This document shows, piece by piece, positions 1-9,596 of a DNA stretch of 64,000 nucleotides. This stretch comes from Astragalus membranaceus (Eukaryota > Streptophyta > Magnoliopsida > Fabales > Fabaceae). A model generated the notes under the pieces. That model was not told where the DNA came from, made no database searches, and saw only the letters and a list, made by a program, of their open reading frames with translations. Both the position numbers and the translations under genes were made by a program. The DNA lies in contig CM076847.1 of the NCBI GenBank assembly GCA_039519185.1, positions 70,777,864 to 70,841,863 of the forward strand. Direction: 5' to 3'. Within the stretch, counting starts at the first letter, position 1; each line of letters starts with the position of its first letter.

Positions 1-398
1 TTATGTTGTTGTGTTTTCAAATTGACAGGATAAGACCAGGCAAGGCGAGGAGAAGTAGCAACTGTTGTGGCTACTTAGTTTATGGGATCTTTATAGATCT
101 AAGTATGATTGTTTAGTCCACCCTAGTTATAATGGTTATGTATTGTATCTTTGATACCTTAGTCTTTGAGCTTGTAATCAAGTTAATGTACTAAGTCTAA
201 ACTGTTCTTTTGGATTTGAGCTATGGTTAAGAAATGACTTATGTAAACTGTTTCAGTTATGTCATTTAGTTGTCCTTTTGGTATTTATGTCACTCGGAAG
301 TTATGTTTCATTCAAATCCTTAAGCGGTTTAGGACTCTGATTTTGTTAAAATGTTTAACATTCTAGACTTTATGACGTCTAAAAGTTAGGATGTTACA
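1..398 (+). mobile_element. 3' part of an LTR (Tekay-like Ty3/gypsy), truncated at the window edge
   Basis: The stretch ends in GGATGTTACA, a TG...CA-type LTR terminus. Its end resembles the end of the Tekay-type LTR at 20574: an ACTCTGATTTT stretch, an A/T-rich run, then a G-rich GTTACA end. No primer binding site follows at 399, so it is probably a solo or truncated LTR. The 5' boundary lies outside the window. Assignment to the Tekay lineage rests on this terminal resemblance only. Confidence 0.4.
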
Positions 399-412
399 AC
401 AAACAACTAAAC

Positions 413-578
413 AGTCCCACGAAGGTAGCTCAGTTGGCGAGCTAAGGGACATGAATGAGTTACCAGATGGAGGTTCAGGGTTCAAACCCCAGAAACTAAC
501 ATTTAGTTAGGGCCACACAATTAGAATTAATTTGCTTATCAACCACCCCTCTAACATTTGCTTATCAAAAAAAAAAAC
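413..578 (+). mobile_element. tRNA-derived SINE
   Basis: A Pol III A box (TAGCTCAGTTGG, 426-437) is followed about 42 bp later by a B box (GGTTCAAACCC, 479-489), and the copy ends in an A run at about 567-577. This is the standard head-and-tail layout of a plant tRNA-related SINE. It is not a functional tRNA gene: the two boxes are not embedded in a foldable cloverleaf and a long unrelated body follows. I could not find clear TSDs. Confidence 0.5.
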
Positions 579-1050
579 AACCAAACAAATTATTAGAATT
601 AATTGTTTAAAAAAAATTAAATTATTATTTGCAGTTAATGTTTATTTATTGCATGCTTTGTTTTATCTTATTTAAGAAAATGATGATTTTAATTTAATTA
701 ATTGAAATATTTATTTGGTTGTTTGTAAGCATTAAATGTTAGGGCCACACACACCTACACAATAATTTCTCTTTATGACAAATTGAGGAAAGTATTTATG
801 TATTCATTATTTGTTCCTTTTAAGTTTTAATTTGTCGACTTTTAAGAAGAAACTTATTCCTTTTATTTTTCACTTGATAGTTTAAATTTATATTAATAAC
901 TCTTTTCTTGATATTGTAAAGAGAAATGTGTAATAAACATTCAAGGTATCCCTGATCATAAAAACATGTAAAAATATCATTGAAAAGGACTTCTACTCTG
1001 GCCTTAACTATAAACAAAAAAAAACAATGTATTTGTTCCAAATTAGGACT
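579..1050. other. AT-rich spacer, no gene seen
   Basis: I see only AT-rich sequence with short repeats; a GGGCCACACA motif near 509 recurs near 740. The open frame on the minus strand at 820-1041 has low-complexity composition and no recognisable domain. Confidence 0.5.
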
Positions 1051-1126
1051 AGGTACATAGACATTTTTTTATCTATGTACTTAGTTGTCTATGTACTTAC
1101 TTAACGACTAAGTACATAGACATAGA
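1051..1126. repeat. short inverted repeats around GTACATAGAC
   Basis: Arms GTCTATGTACTTA (1087-1099) and TAAGTACATAGAC (1109-1121) form a perfect 13-bp stem with a 9-nt loop. A second small stem lies just upstream (GTACATAGA near 1053 against TCTATGTAC near 1072). This could be the relic of a small MITE or simply a local palindrome. No TSD was identified. Confidence 0.5.
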
Positions 1127-1304
1127 AAGACATGTAGGAACATAAATACTCATATTAAATGAGTTATATGGAGTCAAAAGTATTTTTTAAGTCAAAATTT
1201 TTTTATGTCAAAAGCACTAATTTAAGAACATTTAGTTCATTCTTTTTCTAGTCAAAGGAAGCTTAGCAATTTGCATAAGTGGTGAGAGAAAAAGTAAAGT
1301 TCTT

Positions 1305-1498
1305 GAATTTTTTTTTGACCATAGTTCGTTAGTTATTCACGGAGTGTCCCAACATTTTCAATAAAATACTAATCTTCGTTCGTACTTAGAAGAAAATTCC
1401 GCACTGACCAACACTGAGTTTCTCCATTGCGAGAATCGAACTCGGGAGCACTGGGTCGACCCGTGAGAAGCTTATGCCACTGAGCGAACAGTGTTGGT
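1305..1498 (-). mobile_element. tRNA-derived SINE (same family as the copy at 43872)
   Basis: Read on the minus strand it starts near ACCAACACTG, has an A-box-like TTCGCTCAGTGGC, a B box GAGTTCGATTCTC, the shared motif GTCAGTGC, and ends in an A run (plus-strand T run at 1308-1316). It is flanked by the direct repeat TAAAGTTCTT at 1295-1304 and 1499-1508, a 10-bp TSD. The copy at 43872-44030 shares the start, the two boxes and the GTCAGTGC block, which supports a real family. Confidence 0.6.
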
Positions 1499-1508
1499 TA
1501 AAGTTCTT

Positions 1509-1698
1509 AAAATTATTTTATTTGTTACCATGTTATTGGTACACAGTATTCACCGGTTTTGCCTGGCTACGAGTACTCAGGTTTGACGACCCGTGTGGTT
1601 CTATCCTTCCAACAGAGTTTTTGCCACACCCAAAATTTGAACTCGAGACCTTGGAGTGGGATTCGAACTCAATTATCGTTCGGACCCGCCCTTATTGG
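1509..1698 (-). mobile_element. probable second SINE next to the first
   Basis: On the minus strand it contains a B-box-like GAGTTCGAATCCC and ends in AT-rich sequence. The same 10-bp repeat TAAAGTTCTT lies on both sides (1499-1508 and 1699-1708), so it appears bounded by the TSD of its neighbour. The A box is poor, so the SINE call is weaker than for 1305-1498. Confidence 0.4.
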
Positions 1699-1814
1699 TA
1701 AAGTTCTTTAAATTTAATCTTTAACTTGGAAAAAGTATGTTATATAAAAGAGGAAATGATATTTGCAGGATATTAAAAAGATTGATATACCAACATTTTT
1801 ATTGTATAATAATA

Positions 1815-2000
1815 AACATTTCACATCTAAATAATACAATCAGAAAATATGGCAATACTCAACTTTAAAACTAGTAACTAGTAATGTAGTAAGATACCCA
1901 TACCAACATTTCACATCTAAATAATACAATCAGAAAATATGACAATTAATACTCTACTTTAAAACTAGTAATGTAATAAGGTACCCATACCATCATGATG
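1815..2000. repeat. two-copy tandem duplication of about 100 bp downstream of the F-box gene
   Basis: The block beginning AACATTTCACATCTAAATAA at 1815 recurs at 1915, and both copies continue through CAGAAAATATG, an ACTAGTAATGTA block and a TACCCATACC end. The second copy has small indels. It lies just beyond the F-box stop codon and would fall in that gene's 3' untranslated region. Confidence 0.75.
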
Positions 2001-2012
2001 ACGATAATTCAT

Positions 2013-3335
2013 TTACCAAAGTGTTGGCATGAACCATAGACATATCGACTCAAGATGTAATTCTGAATTTGGCAGAGGAATGTGGCTGATTCTCCCATTA
2101 GTCATGGAGAACTTTGCAATCTGAGGAGCTGAATGGAGGTTTTCTTTATTTCGATAGGCATGAGCAAAATAAATGGTGTTTCTTCTGATTAAATCTTCAG
2201 GGCCATTAAGGTTAGAGCTTGGAACTATTTTACTGTCTCTTTGACTAAGAAACAATATTCCACCATTCAAACTCGAAACCCTCACAAGATGAGGTACATT
2301 GCTCATGCCAACCTTATAGACAATGAATTCTTCTTCAGCATGACTAGGGTACTTTGTGTGGCTGCTCCTACCACGTGGAGGATAAAAAACATCACGATTA
2401 ACAATAACAAAAACTAAGTATAAATCTCCAGATGTTGAATCACTTGCCAAGTAGTAGAAAATGGGATTCATGAAAATAAGATTCCTTAAGCATGGAGAAT
2501 ATTCTGATTCTTGCTCAAGGTTAATCAACATTTTAGCCTGTAGAGGACTAGGACCTTGGAGATCATAAACCAATATGGATGTAATTTTTCTAAATCTTAA
2601 TGATTCTGTCAAAGCGTAACACTTGCCATGAAGTAGTTCTATGTCGGCAAAAATTATGTTCACGGGATCATACTCAATTGTTATGATACTCCAAGATTCA
2701 TCACGAAGCCTACAAAAGGCAATGTGGTGTTGAGCAGCAAACAAACCTATCACCATACAATCTGGACTTTCTGGTCCTGATGTGGCCTTCACTTTATTAA
2801 ACAAATTATACCATTTTTTGGGATAAGGAATGGTTAGCTTTGATGGCAACATGACTTGGTCATTTGAAATTGGGTTCCAAAAGAAGAATGATGGGAATTG
2901 GTGACCGGCTACAGTAGAGGAACTCCCGGTCTCATCACTCAAAAGAGTATCAACCATAATCAACCAACCATTTATTGAACCAAGATAATGCACTTTCCCT
3001 CTGAAGAGAGACATCATCGGAAAATGCATTTTGCGATCAATCAAGCTAAAAAACCCAGCTTTCATGTCATTGAAGATGTGTAGTTGATAGACAAAAAGCA
3101 AGGGCATAGATGGTAAAGGAGTTAAACTCCTATAACGAATGGTTTCAGTAACAACGTTCCTCCAAGAAGTGCATACCTCGCCAAATCTGTAGAAATCCGC
3201 TCGAGTAAGTCGACCCAAAATCAACTCTGAGATTTGATTGGGTATGCTAGTCCAGTCGACAACCATCTTTTCTTTTGTCTCTTCTTTCAACAATCGATTG
3301 TGTTGGTTAGGCTTGTGAGACTCTCGTTTGCTCAT
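2013..3335 (-). CDS. F-box protein with DUF295-type C-terminus
   Basis: A 440-residue reading frame. The N-terminal part has an F-box (about residues 27-65, containing WTSIPNQISELILGRL and a VCTSWRNVV end). This domain normally binds SKP1 in SCF ubiquitin ligases. The remainder resembles plant DUF295/SKIP23-like F-box proteins, including the terminal W-F-M-P-T-L-W block. I chose the ATG at 3333-3335 because a polypyrimidine tract plus CAG acceptor (TTTTCTTTTCAG, about 3350-3361 on the minus strand) lies 15 bases upstream, which suggests a 5'-UTR intron. The open frame continues to a GTG at 3431, and an ATG 63 bp upstream of the chosen one is possible if that intron is not spliced. The frame is intact. 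Such genes are a large, fast-duplicating plant family; the specific target is unknown. Confidence 0.8.
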   Translation of the reverse strand: MSKRESHKPNQHNRLLKEETKEKMVVDWTSIPNQISELILGRLTRADFYRFGEVCTSWRNVVTETIRYRSLTPLPSMPLLFVYQLHIFNDMKAGFFSLIDRKMHFPMMSLFRGKVHYLGSINGWLIMVDTLLSDETGSSSTVAGHQFPSFFFWNPISNDQVMLPSKLTIPYPKKWYNLFNKVKATSGPESPDCMVIGLFAAQHHIAFCRLRDESWSIITIEYDPVNIIFADIELLHGKCYALTESLRFRKITSILVYDLQGPSPLQAKMLINLEQESEYSPCLRNLIFMNPIFYYLASDSTSGDLYLVFVIVNRDVFYPPRGRSSHTKYPSHAEEEFIVYKVGMSNVPHLVRVSSLNGGILFLSQRDSKIVPSSNLNGPEDLIRRNTIYFAHAYRNKENLHSAPQIAKFSMTNGRISHIPLPNSELHLESICLWFMPTLW

Positions 3336-3478
3336 GAATTTGAAACAACCTGAAAAGAAAACAATGAATGAAGTTGCGAAAGCCACCAAATGATTCATTT
3401 CTAAAGTCTCTGAAATGATCTTTTGATGCACAAGTTCACGGTAGAATGGTCAACTGTAGAGGAAAAGAATGTGAAACA

Positions 3479-3489
3479 CTATTTATAAA
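3479..3489 (-). promoter_or_regulatory. TATA box of the F-box gene
   Basis: The minus strand reads TTTATAAATAG, a good plant TATA box, about 145 bp upstream of the chosen start codon. A transcription start near 3450 would give a short 5' leader that contains the end of the putative UTR intron. Confidence 0.55.
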
Positions 3490-3753
3490 GAAAACAATAC
3501 ATGCTAGTTTTATTATATTTAATGAGGAATTTATTGGGAGACATAAAAGATATTGAATGAATTTAATTTAAAGACACCATATGCGTTACATAATTTCCTT
3601 AGGGCAACAAAAGTAATATGAGCTTCGTTGTAATCCATGGAAAATTTAGTGAGCAAAATAAGCTTTTTGAAACTCATTTCACCAACCCACAAAATTAGTG
3701 AAATAAGTCAAAGTAGCGTGAATTCTATTAATGTTTGACATTACTAAGAACGT
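3490..3753. other. spacer between the F-box promoter and the LINE
   Basis: AT-rich sequence that probably holds the upstream promoter of the F-box gene. No other gene or repeat is seen. Confidence 0.5.
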
Positions 3754-3924
3754 GCCGCGCTTAGAGAGAGATTCTCCTCCTTCTCTCAAAAACATGTGCC
3801 GTCACCCTCCACCCAAACCCTAGGTTTCGTGGTGGCTCCATCACCCCAGCTCACTGGTTTCGTCCCCTCTGTAGGGTTTGCTCCTACTTTGGTGGGTTTT
3901 TTCTCTTGCTTTTCATTCGGAGAC

Positions 3925-5208
3925 ATGGATAAGCTAAAATGCCCAGAATTCCCGGTGGAGGAAGATGCGTTGTTGGTCGTGGAAGATGACGAAGCAGCTG
4001 GAGATGAAGCGATTCAACGATCCCTCGTTGGGAAATTTTGGACAGAGAATTCTTTCAACACCAGAGCTTTCAAGTAGACAATCGTGGATGTCTGGCGATT
4101 GAAGAAACTTGTGGAAGTTCAGGAACTAGGTAAGAATCTGTTCCTCTTCACCTTTTCTACTAAGCGTGATCTGGAGAATGTCTTAAACTCCGGGCCTTGG
4201 AATTTCGACCGGTATGTTCTGGTTCTCAAGAGAATCTCTGGAATAGAACAACCGTCGGAAATGGCGCTCGACTCTACATCTCTCTGGGCTAGGGTTTATG
4301 ACCTCCCATTACGCTTGCGTACTGAGAACATGGCTACGAGGTTGGGGAACATGATGGAGAAGTTCGAAGAGGCTGATAATAGTGACTGCAATGGGCTGGG
4401 GAAATTTCTTCGAGTCAAAGTATCACTTGATCTGAAGAAGCCAATGAAGAGGGGGACGATGATTCAATTTCAGGGTAAGGATTTGAAAGTCTTTTTTAGA
4501 TATAAGAGACTTCCTGCATTCTGTTTTATCTGTGGGAAACTAGGGCACCAAATGAAAGAGTGTGATGAGGGTGACAACCCAGAGGAGAATGCTTATGATG
4601 ACTTTGAGGAAAAAGATCTACCATTTGGGCCCTGGCTTAGAGCTTCTCCCTTACCTAAGCATAACTTTGAATCTCGTAAGGATAGCCAACCAGGATCTTG
4701 CAGCAGAACCTTATTTGCTTCCACTAGTAGTAGCAAAGCTGAAGTGAGTGGCACTACCAAAGATGATATTGAGGTGGTTCAACCCCCAACTGAGAAGGAC
4801 CCACTCTAGCTCAACTCATGAGCAAAAGCAATTCTGCTGCCAAGGAAGTGGAAGAGGTGGCTGAATCTCTGGGATGCATTGGCATTACTCCTAAGGCACC
4901 AGTGGTGAAATTGCAGGAAGTGGAGCAAGCAAAGACCACATCTAAAAGCCTAAAGATGCTGATAGCAAGGCAAGAAGCAAACACAGGCCTTGGGTAAGAA
5001 AGAAAGGAAGGAAAGCTAGCATTGGGACAGCAATGATATCAAAACCTGTTGAAATGGGCAAGAGACAACTGTTTGATGTGGAAATCTCTGAGGGAACTAT
5101 GGATGATGTTAGAGGAGGATTCTGGAAGAAACAAGCAACAAGAATGGAGGTGGATGGTAATAATGAAGGACTAGAGAGGGTGTTGGTGAACCAACACCTC
5201 CTATTCCA
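3925..5208 (+). pseudogene. LINE ORF1 (nucleic-acid-binding, DUF4283 plus CCHC knuckle), broken
   Basis: ORF1 proteins of plant L1 elements bind element RNA. From the ATG at 3925 the frame reads an acidic N-terminus and then a DUF4283-like domain. An in-frame TAG at 4075-4077 interrupts it within a conserved stretch, and the same frame resumes at once and runs to 4809. The zinc knuckle C-F-I-C...H...C starts at 4522 (spacing CX2CX4HX4C). From about 4810 to 5208 traces of the C-terminal part appear in other frames, ending just before the ORF2 start. The stop and later frameshifts make it non-functional. Confidence 0.85.
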
Positions 5209-7787
5209 ATGAAAATCCTCAGTTGGAATTGTAGAGGGTTAGGGAATCCCTCTGCAATTTGAGCCTTGTCAAGGCTCACCTGCATTGAAAATCTCAGTTT
5301 GGTGTTTGTAATGGAAACTAGATTGAAGGCTTTTGAGATGGAAGCAATTATAAGAAGATGTGGTTTCAGCAATGGGCTTGCAGTGGATTGTGATGGTCTG
5401 GGCAGGGAGAGATTTGGGGGAATTGCTCTGTTCTGATCTGATTTTGTTGAGATTGAGATTCAATCTTACTCTCTTAACCATATCCATGGGAAATGCTCTG
5501 ATGATGAGGGAGGCTCTCACTGGTACTTCACTAGCCTGTATGGATTTCCTGTGGAGCACCACAAGTGGAAGACTTGGCAACTGATTCGAACCATTAGCTC
5601 TAGCACTATGGGTAAATGGATCTGTTTTGGGGACTTCAATGATATTGTGGACAATAGAGACCAAAGGGGAGGTAATGACAGAACTGCTTCACAACTCAAT
5701 TGGGATAGAGCTTGTTTGGAATAGTGTAATCTGATGGAGTTGAACTACTTGGGCTATCCTTTCACTTGGTCCAATGGCAGACAAGGTGAAAGTAGTATTC
5801 AATGTAGACTTGATAGGGTTTGTGGCAATGAAGAGTTCTCAGCTAGGTTCTCACCTATTCAAGTGACTCCTTTACCAAGGTTTGGATTAGATCATGCAGT
5901 GATAATGATACAACTTGAGAAGTCCACCAGTGAGGATTGTAGGAGGAAACCTAGAATTTTCAGATTTGAAGGAGTGTGGGCAAAAGATGAGAGATGTCAT
6001 GATGTTATTAGAAGGAAATGGGGTTTGGGCCAACAGTTTTGTACCCAGAAGATGGAGGCTATGAAGGGGCTTGATATTGAATTTGATGAGTATAGATTGA
6101 GTAACATCAGGAAAGAAATTGGGAGAATTGAGAATTTCCTCAAGGACAGCAATATGTGGGAGGATAGTGCTGAGGATCTAGCTAAGTACAAAGATCTGGA
6201 CAAAAAACTTAAGGAGCTACTCAAGAATGAGGAGACAATGTGGCATCAAAGGAGTAGGGTAATGTGGTTGAAGGATGGGGACAAAAACACAAAGTTCTTC
6301 CACAACAAGGCTATTCAAAGGAAGAAGGTGAATGGACTTAAGAAGATAAGAGATGAGGAAGGCACTTGGTGGAGAGGGGGATATCATGTTGAAAGGGTTC
6401 TTGTGTTTTATTTCTCTTCCCTTTTTACATCATCTAACCCAACTGATATTGAGGAAACTTGCCAAGTGGTTAGATGCAAGCTAAATGATGAGATGAAGAG
6501 TTGGTGTAGTGTTGCTTTCACCACTGAGGAGGTCCATGAAGTTGTGTTTCAAATGCACCCTCTTAAGAGCCCCGGTCCCGATGGGCTACCTGCTTTGTTT
6601 TTTCAAAAATACTGGGGTATTGTTGGAAGGGATGTCTCTGACTTGGCCCTCAATATCCTAAATAGTGATAGCTCTCCTGAGGAAATTAATAAGACCTTCA
6701 TTGTACTTATTCCAAAGTGCAAAAACCCTAGTTCCCCACTCATTTCAGACCTATTAGCTTGTGCAAGCAATGTTGTCATGAAGATTGTCACGAAGACTAA
6801 TGCTAATATAGAATTCAGCAAATTCTCCCCGAGGTAATAGATGAGGAACAGAGTGCCTTCACTTCTGGCAGGTTGATAACTGACAATGCTCTGATTGTCA
6901 TGGAGTGTTTCCACTGGCTGAAGAAGAAGAAGAAGAAGAAGAAGAAGAAGAAGAAGAAGAAGAAGAAGAAGAAGAAGAAGAAGAAGAAGGGGAAGAGAGG
7001 CACAATGGCACTCAAGTTAGACATGTCTAAAGCCTATGACAGGATTGAGTGGAGCTTTGTGGAAGGGGTGCTAAAGTCTATGGGGTTTCCTAACCAGCTG
7101 ATTCAAGTTACTATTAGATGCATCTCGTGTGTCTCCTATCAGATCCTTATAAATGGCCAACCTAGCAGGAGCTTTAAGCCTGAAGGAGGGCTCAGGCAAG
7201 GGGATCATTTGTCCCCTTACCTCTTCATTCTATGTGCTATTGTGTTATCTAGATTGATACATAAAGAAGTCAATATGGGCAATCTCCATGGCCTCAAAAT
7301 TGCAAGTGCTCCTCAAATCTCTCATCTTTTGTTTGCTGATGATAGCCTGTTGTTCACTAGGGCTAATAACTCTGAAGCTGATACAGTTTTGAAGATCCTT
7401 GCTACCTACCAAAGAGCTTCTGGTCAGATGGTCAATATGGAGAAGTCTGAGTCTTCTTTTAGTCGAAATGTTCTTGAAATTGATAAAAACATGATCTGTA
7501 ACAGGATGGGAGTAAAGACTGTGGAAACTCCTGACAAATATCTTGGACTACCAATCCCTTTTGGTAGGTCTAAGAAAGTGATCTTCTATTTTGTGCTTGA
7601 CAGAATTTGGAAGAAGCTAAAAGGGTGGAAGGAGAAGTTCTTATCCAGAGCTGGGAAGGAGACTCTCATCAAAGTTGTGGCACAAGCAATCCCCAATTAC
7701 ATTATGAGTTGCTACAAGTTCCCTGAAGGGTGTTGCAGAGATATAGAGGCTATGATTGCTAGATTTTGGTGGGATTCAGGAGAGGGG
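5209..7787 (+). pseudogene. LINE ORF2, endonuclease and reverse transcriptase part, broken
   Basis: The ATG at 5209 opens MKILSWNCRGLGNPSA, the usual start of plant LINE ORF2. A stop codon follows directly and further frameshifts occur before 5734. Endonuclease motifs are visible (GDFND near 5627, YPFTWSNGR near 5755, LDHAV near 5888). RT motifs include SPGPDG near 6565, DMSKAYDRIEW near 7020 and catalytic FADD at 7331-7342. A lysine run encoded by (AAG)23 lies between RT blocks. Coding stops at 7787, where the CACTA transposon interrupts it, and resumes in the same frame after 11953. Confidence 0.9.
6921..6989 (+). repeat. (AAG)23 microsatellite inside the LINE RT coding region
   Basis: Twenty-three perfect AAG triplets encode a run of 23 lysines between HWL and the GKRGTMALKLDMSKAYD block of the reverse transcriptase. 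Length is a multiple of three, so the RT frame (open from 6873 to the CACTA insertion) is kept. Confidence 0.95.
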
Positions 7788-7799
7788 CACTACAAAAAA

Positions 7800-8110
7800 A
7801 AACGTCATTTGCGAGGGATATTAGCGAGGGAATACTGTTCCCTGGCTAAAAGTGACATTAGCGACGGAATTTGCGAGGGAATAAGGGTCCTCGTTTGTTT
7901 TGATCATTAGCAACGGAAATGTGGGCATTAGCGACGGAACAGTCCGTCGCTAACTGTTAGGAGGGAATCTGAAATTAGAACAGCACGAAAACCGAAGGGA
8001 TTAGCGACGGAAATAAGGGTACCTCGCTAACTATTTTGACCGTTCCAGTCTTGGTTAGCGTGAAGGGATTAGCGATGGAATGGTCCCTCGCAAATTCCGT
8101 CGCTAACCCC
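7800..8110 (+). repeat. left subterminal repeats of the CACTA element
   Basis: At least nine copies of TTAGCGACGGA or TTAGCGAGGGA, in both orientations, for example near 7820, 7858, 7928, 8001 and 8068. In En/Spm elements such repeats bind the TNPA-type protein. Confidence 0.85.
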
Positions 8111-9540
8111 AATTAAATTGAATCAGATCCCTCATTTTTCTCTCTCTGTTTGCTCTTCTCCTCACTCCCTCACTCTTCTCTCTCCCGAACCCAAACTCCC
8201 TTCTCTCATTTCCACCACCACCACACCACCACACCACCACAACCAACTGTCGTCGTCGCTCCTCTCTCTCTCCTACGCGAACGTCGCCCTCTCTCCTCTT
8301 TCTCTCCTACGCGAACCTCTCTCTCACCGGAGCTCTCGCTTTTTGCCACCACTGGAGCTCGCCCTCTTCACCACCAGAGCTCTATCTTTGGAGGTTTTGA
8401 TTTTTACTGATTTTTATTTTTTATGATATTGTTTTGTTAGGATTTGTAAAATTAGTTTTGTGATATTGATGTTTGGTAATTTTAGTGAATTTAGTTTTGT
8501 GATATTGTTGTTTTGAAAGAAGAAAATAGGATTAGGTTTTATGATATTGTTGATTGTGGTTTGGGTAGGGTTTTAGGTTTGGGTAGAAATTGAAATTGTG
8601 TTTAGGATTAGAAATTGAAATTGGGTAGAAATTGGAATTGTGTTTTAGGTTTTAGGATTAGGTTTAGGATTTATAGAAATTGTGTAGGATAAAAATTTGA
8701 AGTTGAAATTGAAATTGTTTGTTGAAATTGAAGTTGTTTAATTAAAAAGTGTTTAATTGTTGTTTTTTGAAATTGAAGTTAGTTATTGAAATTGAAATTA
8801 ATAGTTGAAATTGAAGTTAGTTATTGAAATTGAAGTTGAAATGGTTTAGGATTGAAATTGTTGGTGTTTGAAGTCTCACAACCGCACCGGAGTGCGCACC
8901 GTCACCGAACCACGTTCCGCACCGGACCCCAATCTCATAATGGTTAGTTTTCAAAATAAATTAATTGTTGTTTTCATGAACCCTAGGTTAGTTGACTGTG
9001 TGTTGTTGATGGAAAAGGGTGAGGTGATGTCGTCCCTCACCCCCATATTTTGCTCGAAATCATCTCCATTGAGATAATTGCGAAGCGATACTAACAATTT
9101 TAAGGTTGGGAGTTAGAAATAACTTCGATCCTTCACTACTTATATGGAAAAGGGTTTTGTCTGATCTATCCTTAACCTCCATATTCGGCTCGAAATCATC
9201 TCCACTGAGATCATATCGATGCCACTAACTTGATAGATTATTGGGAATGTTAAGGGAATCTAACACGTTTTCTTAAATGCGTGTAGATGATGGAGAAGAG
9301 AATGAAGATGAATAATTTGATTAATCTTATGTTGTATTTAAATTTATTAAGGTCATTATTGTTCTTGTGTTTTCTTATATATGTTGTCTACTTATGTTGA
9401 CTCCTTATGTTGTCTTTAAATTTATTAGAATCATTAATATATCAATATTGTTCTTGTTAATTTACTTTCTTTAATTTATTTATAAATATATATAATTAAT
9501 GTTTTTAGTATCACATTTTGTTTCTATTTTTTCATAGATA
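8111..9540 (+). other. CACTA 5' leader and spacer, non-coding
   Basis: A CT-rich leader (8130-8400) is followed by T-rich, intron-like sequence with many GAAATTG repeats (8580-8860). Two imperfect copies of a block that contains GCTCGAAATCATCTCCA lie near 9050 and 9193. The overlapping open frames at 8118-8426 are Ser/Pro/His low complexity and probably not coding. Confidence 0.5.
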
Positions 9541-9596
9541 TGGATCCATGAGGAGGTTCTGACCCACCTAGACGTCCTAATAAAGGGAAGAAGACT

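Noticed and set aside
421..490. Possible tRNA gene
   Set aside because: A and B boxes are present, but the sequence does not give a cloverleaf and is followed by a SINE-like body and A run.
8118..8426. Open frames in the CACTA leader
   Set aside because: CT-rich low-complexity sequence; no domain, and it lies upstream of the better supported exons.
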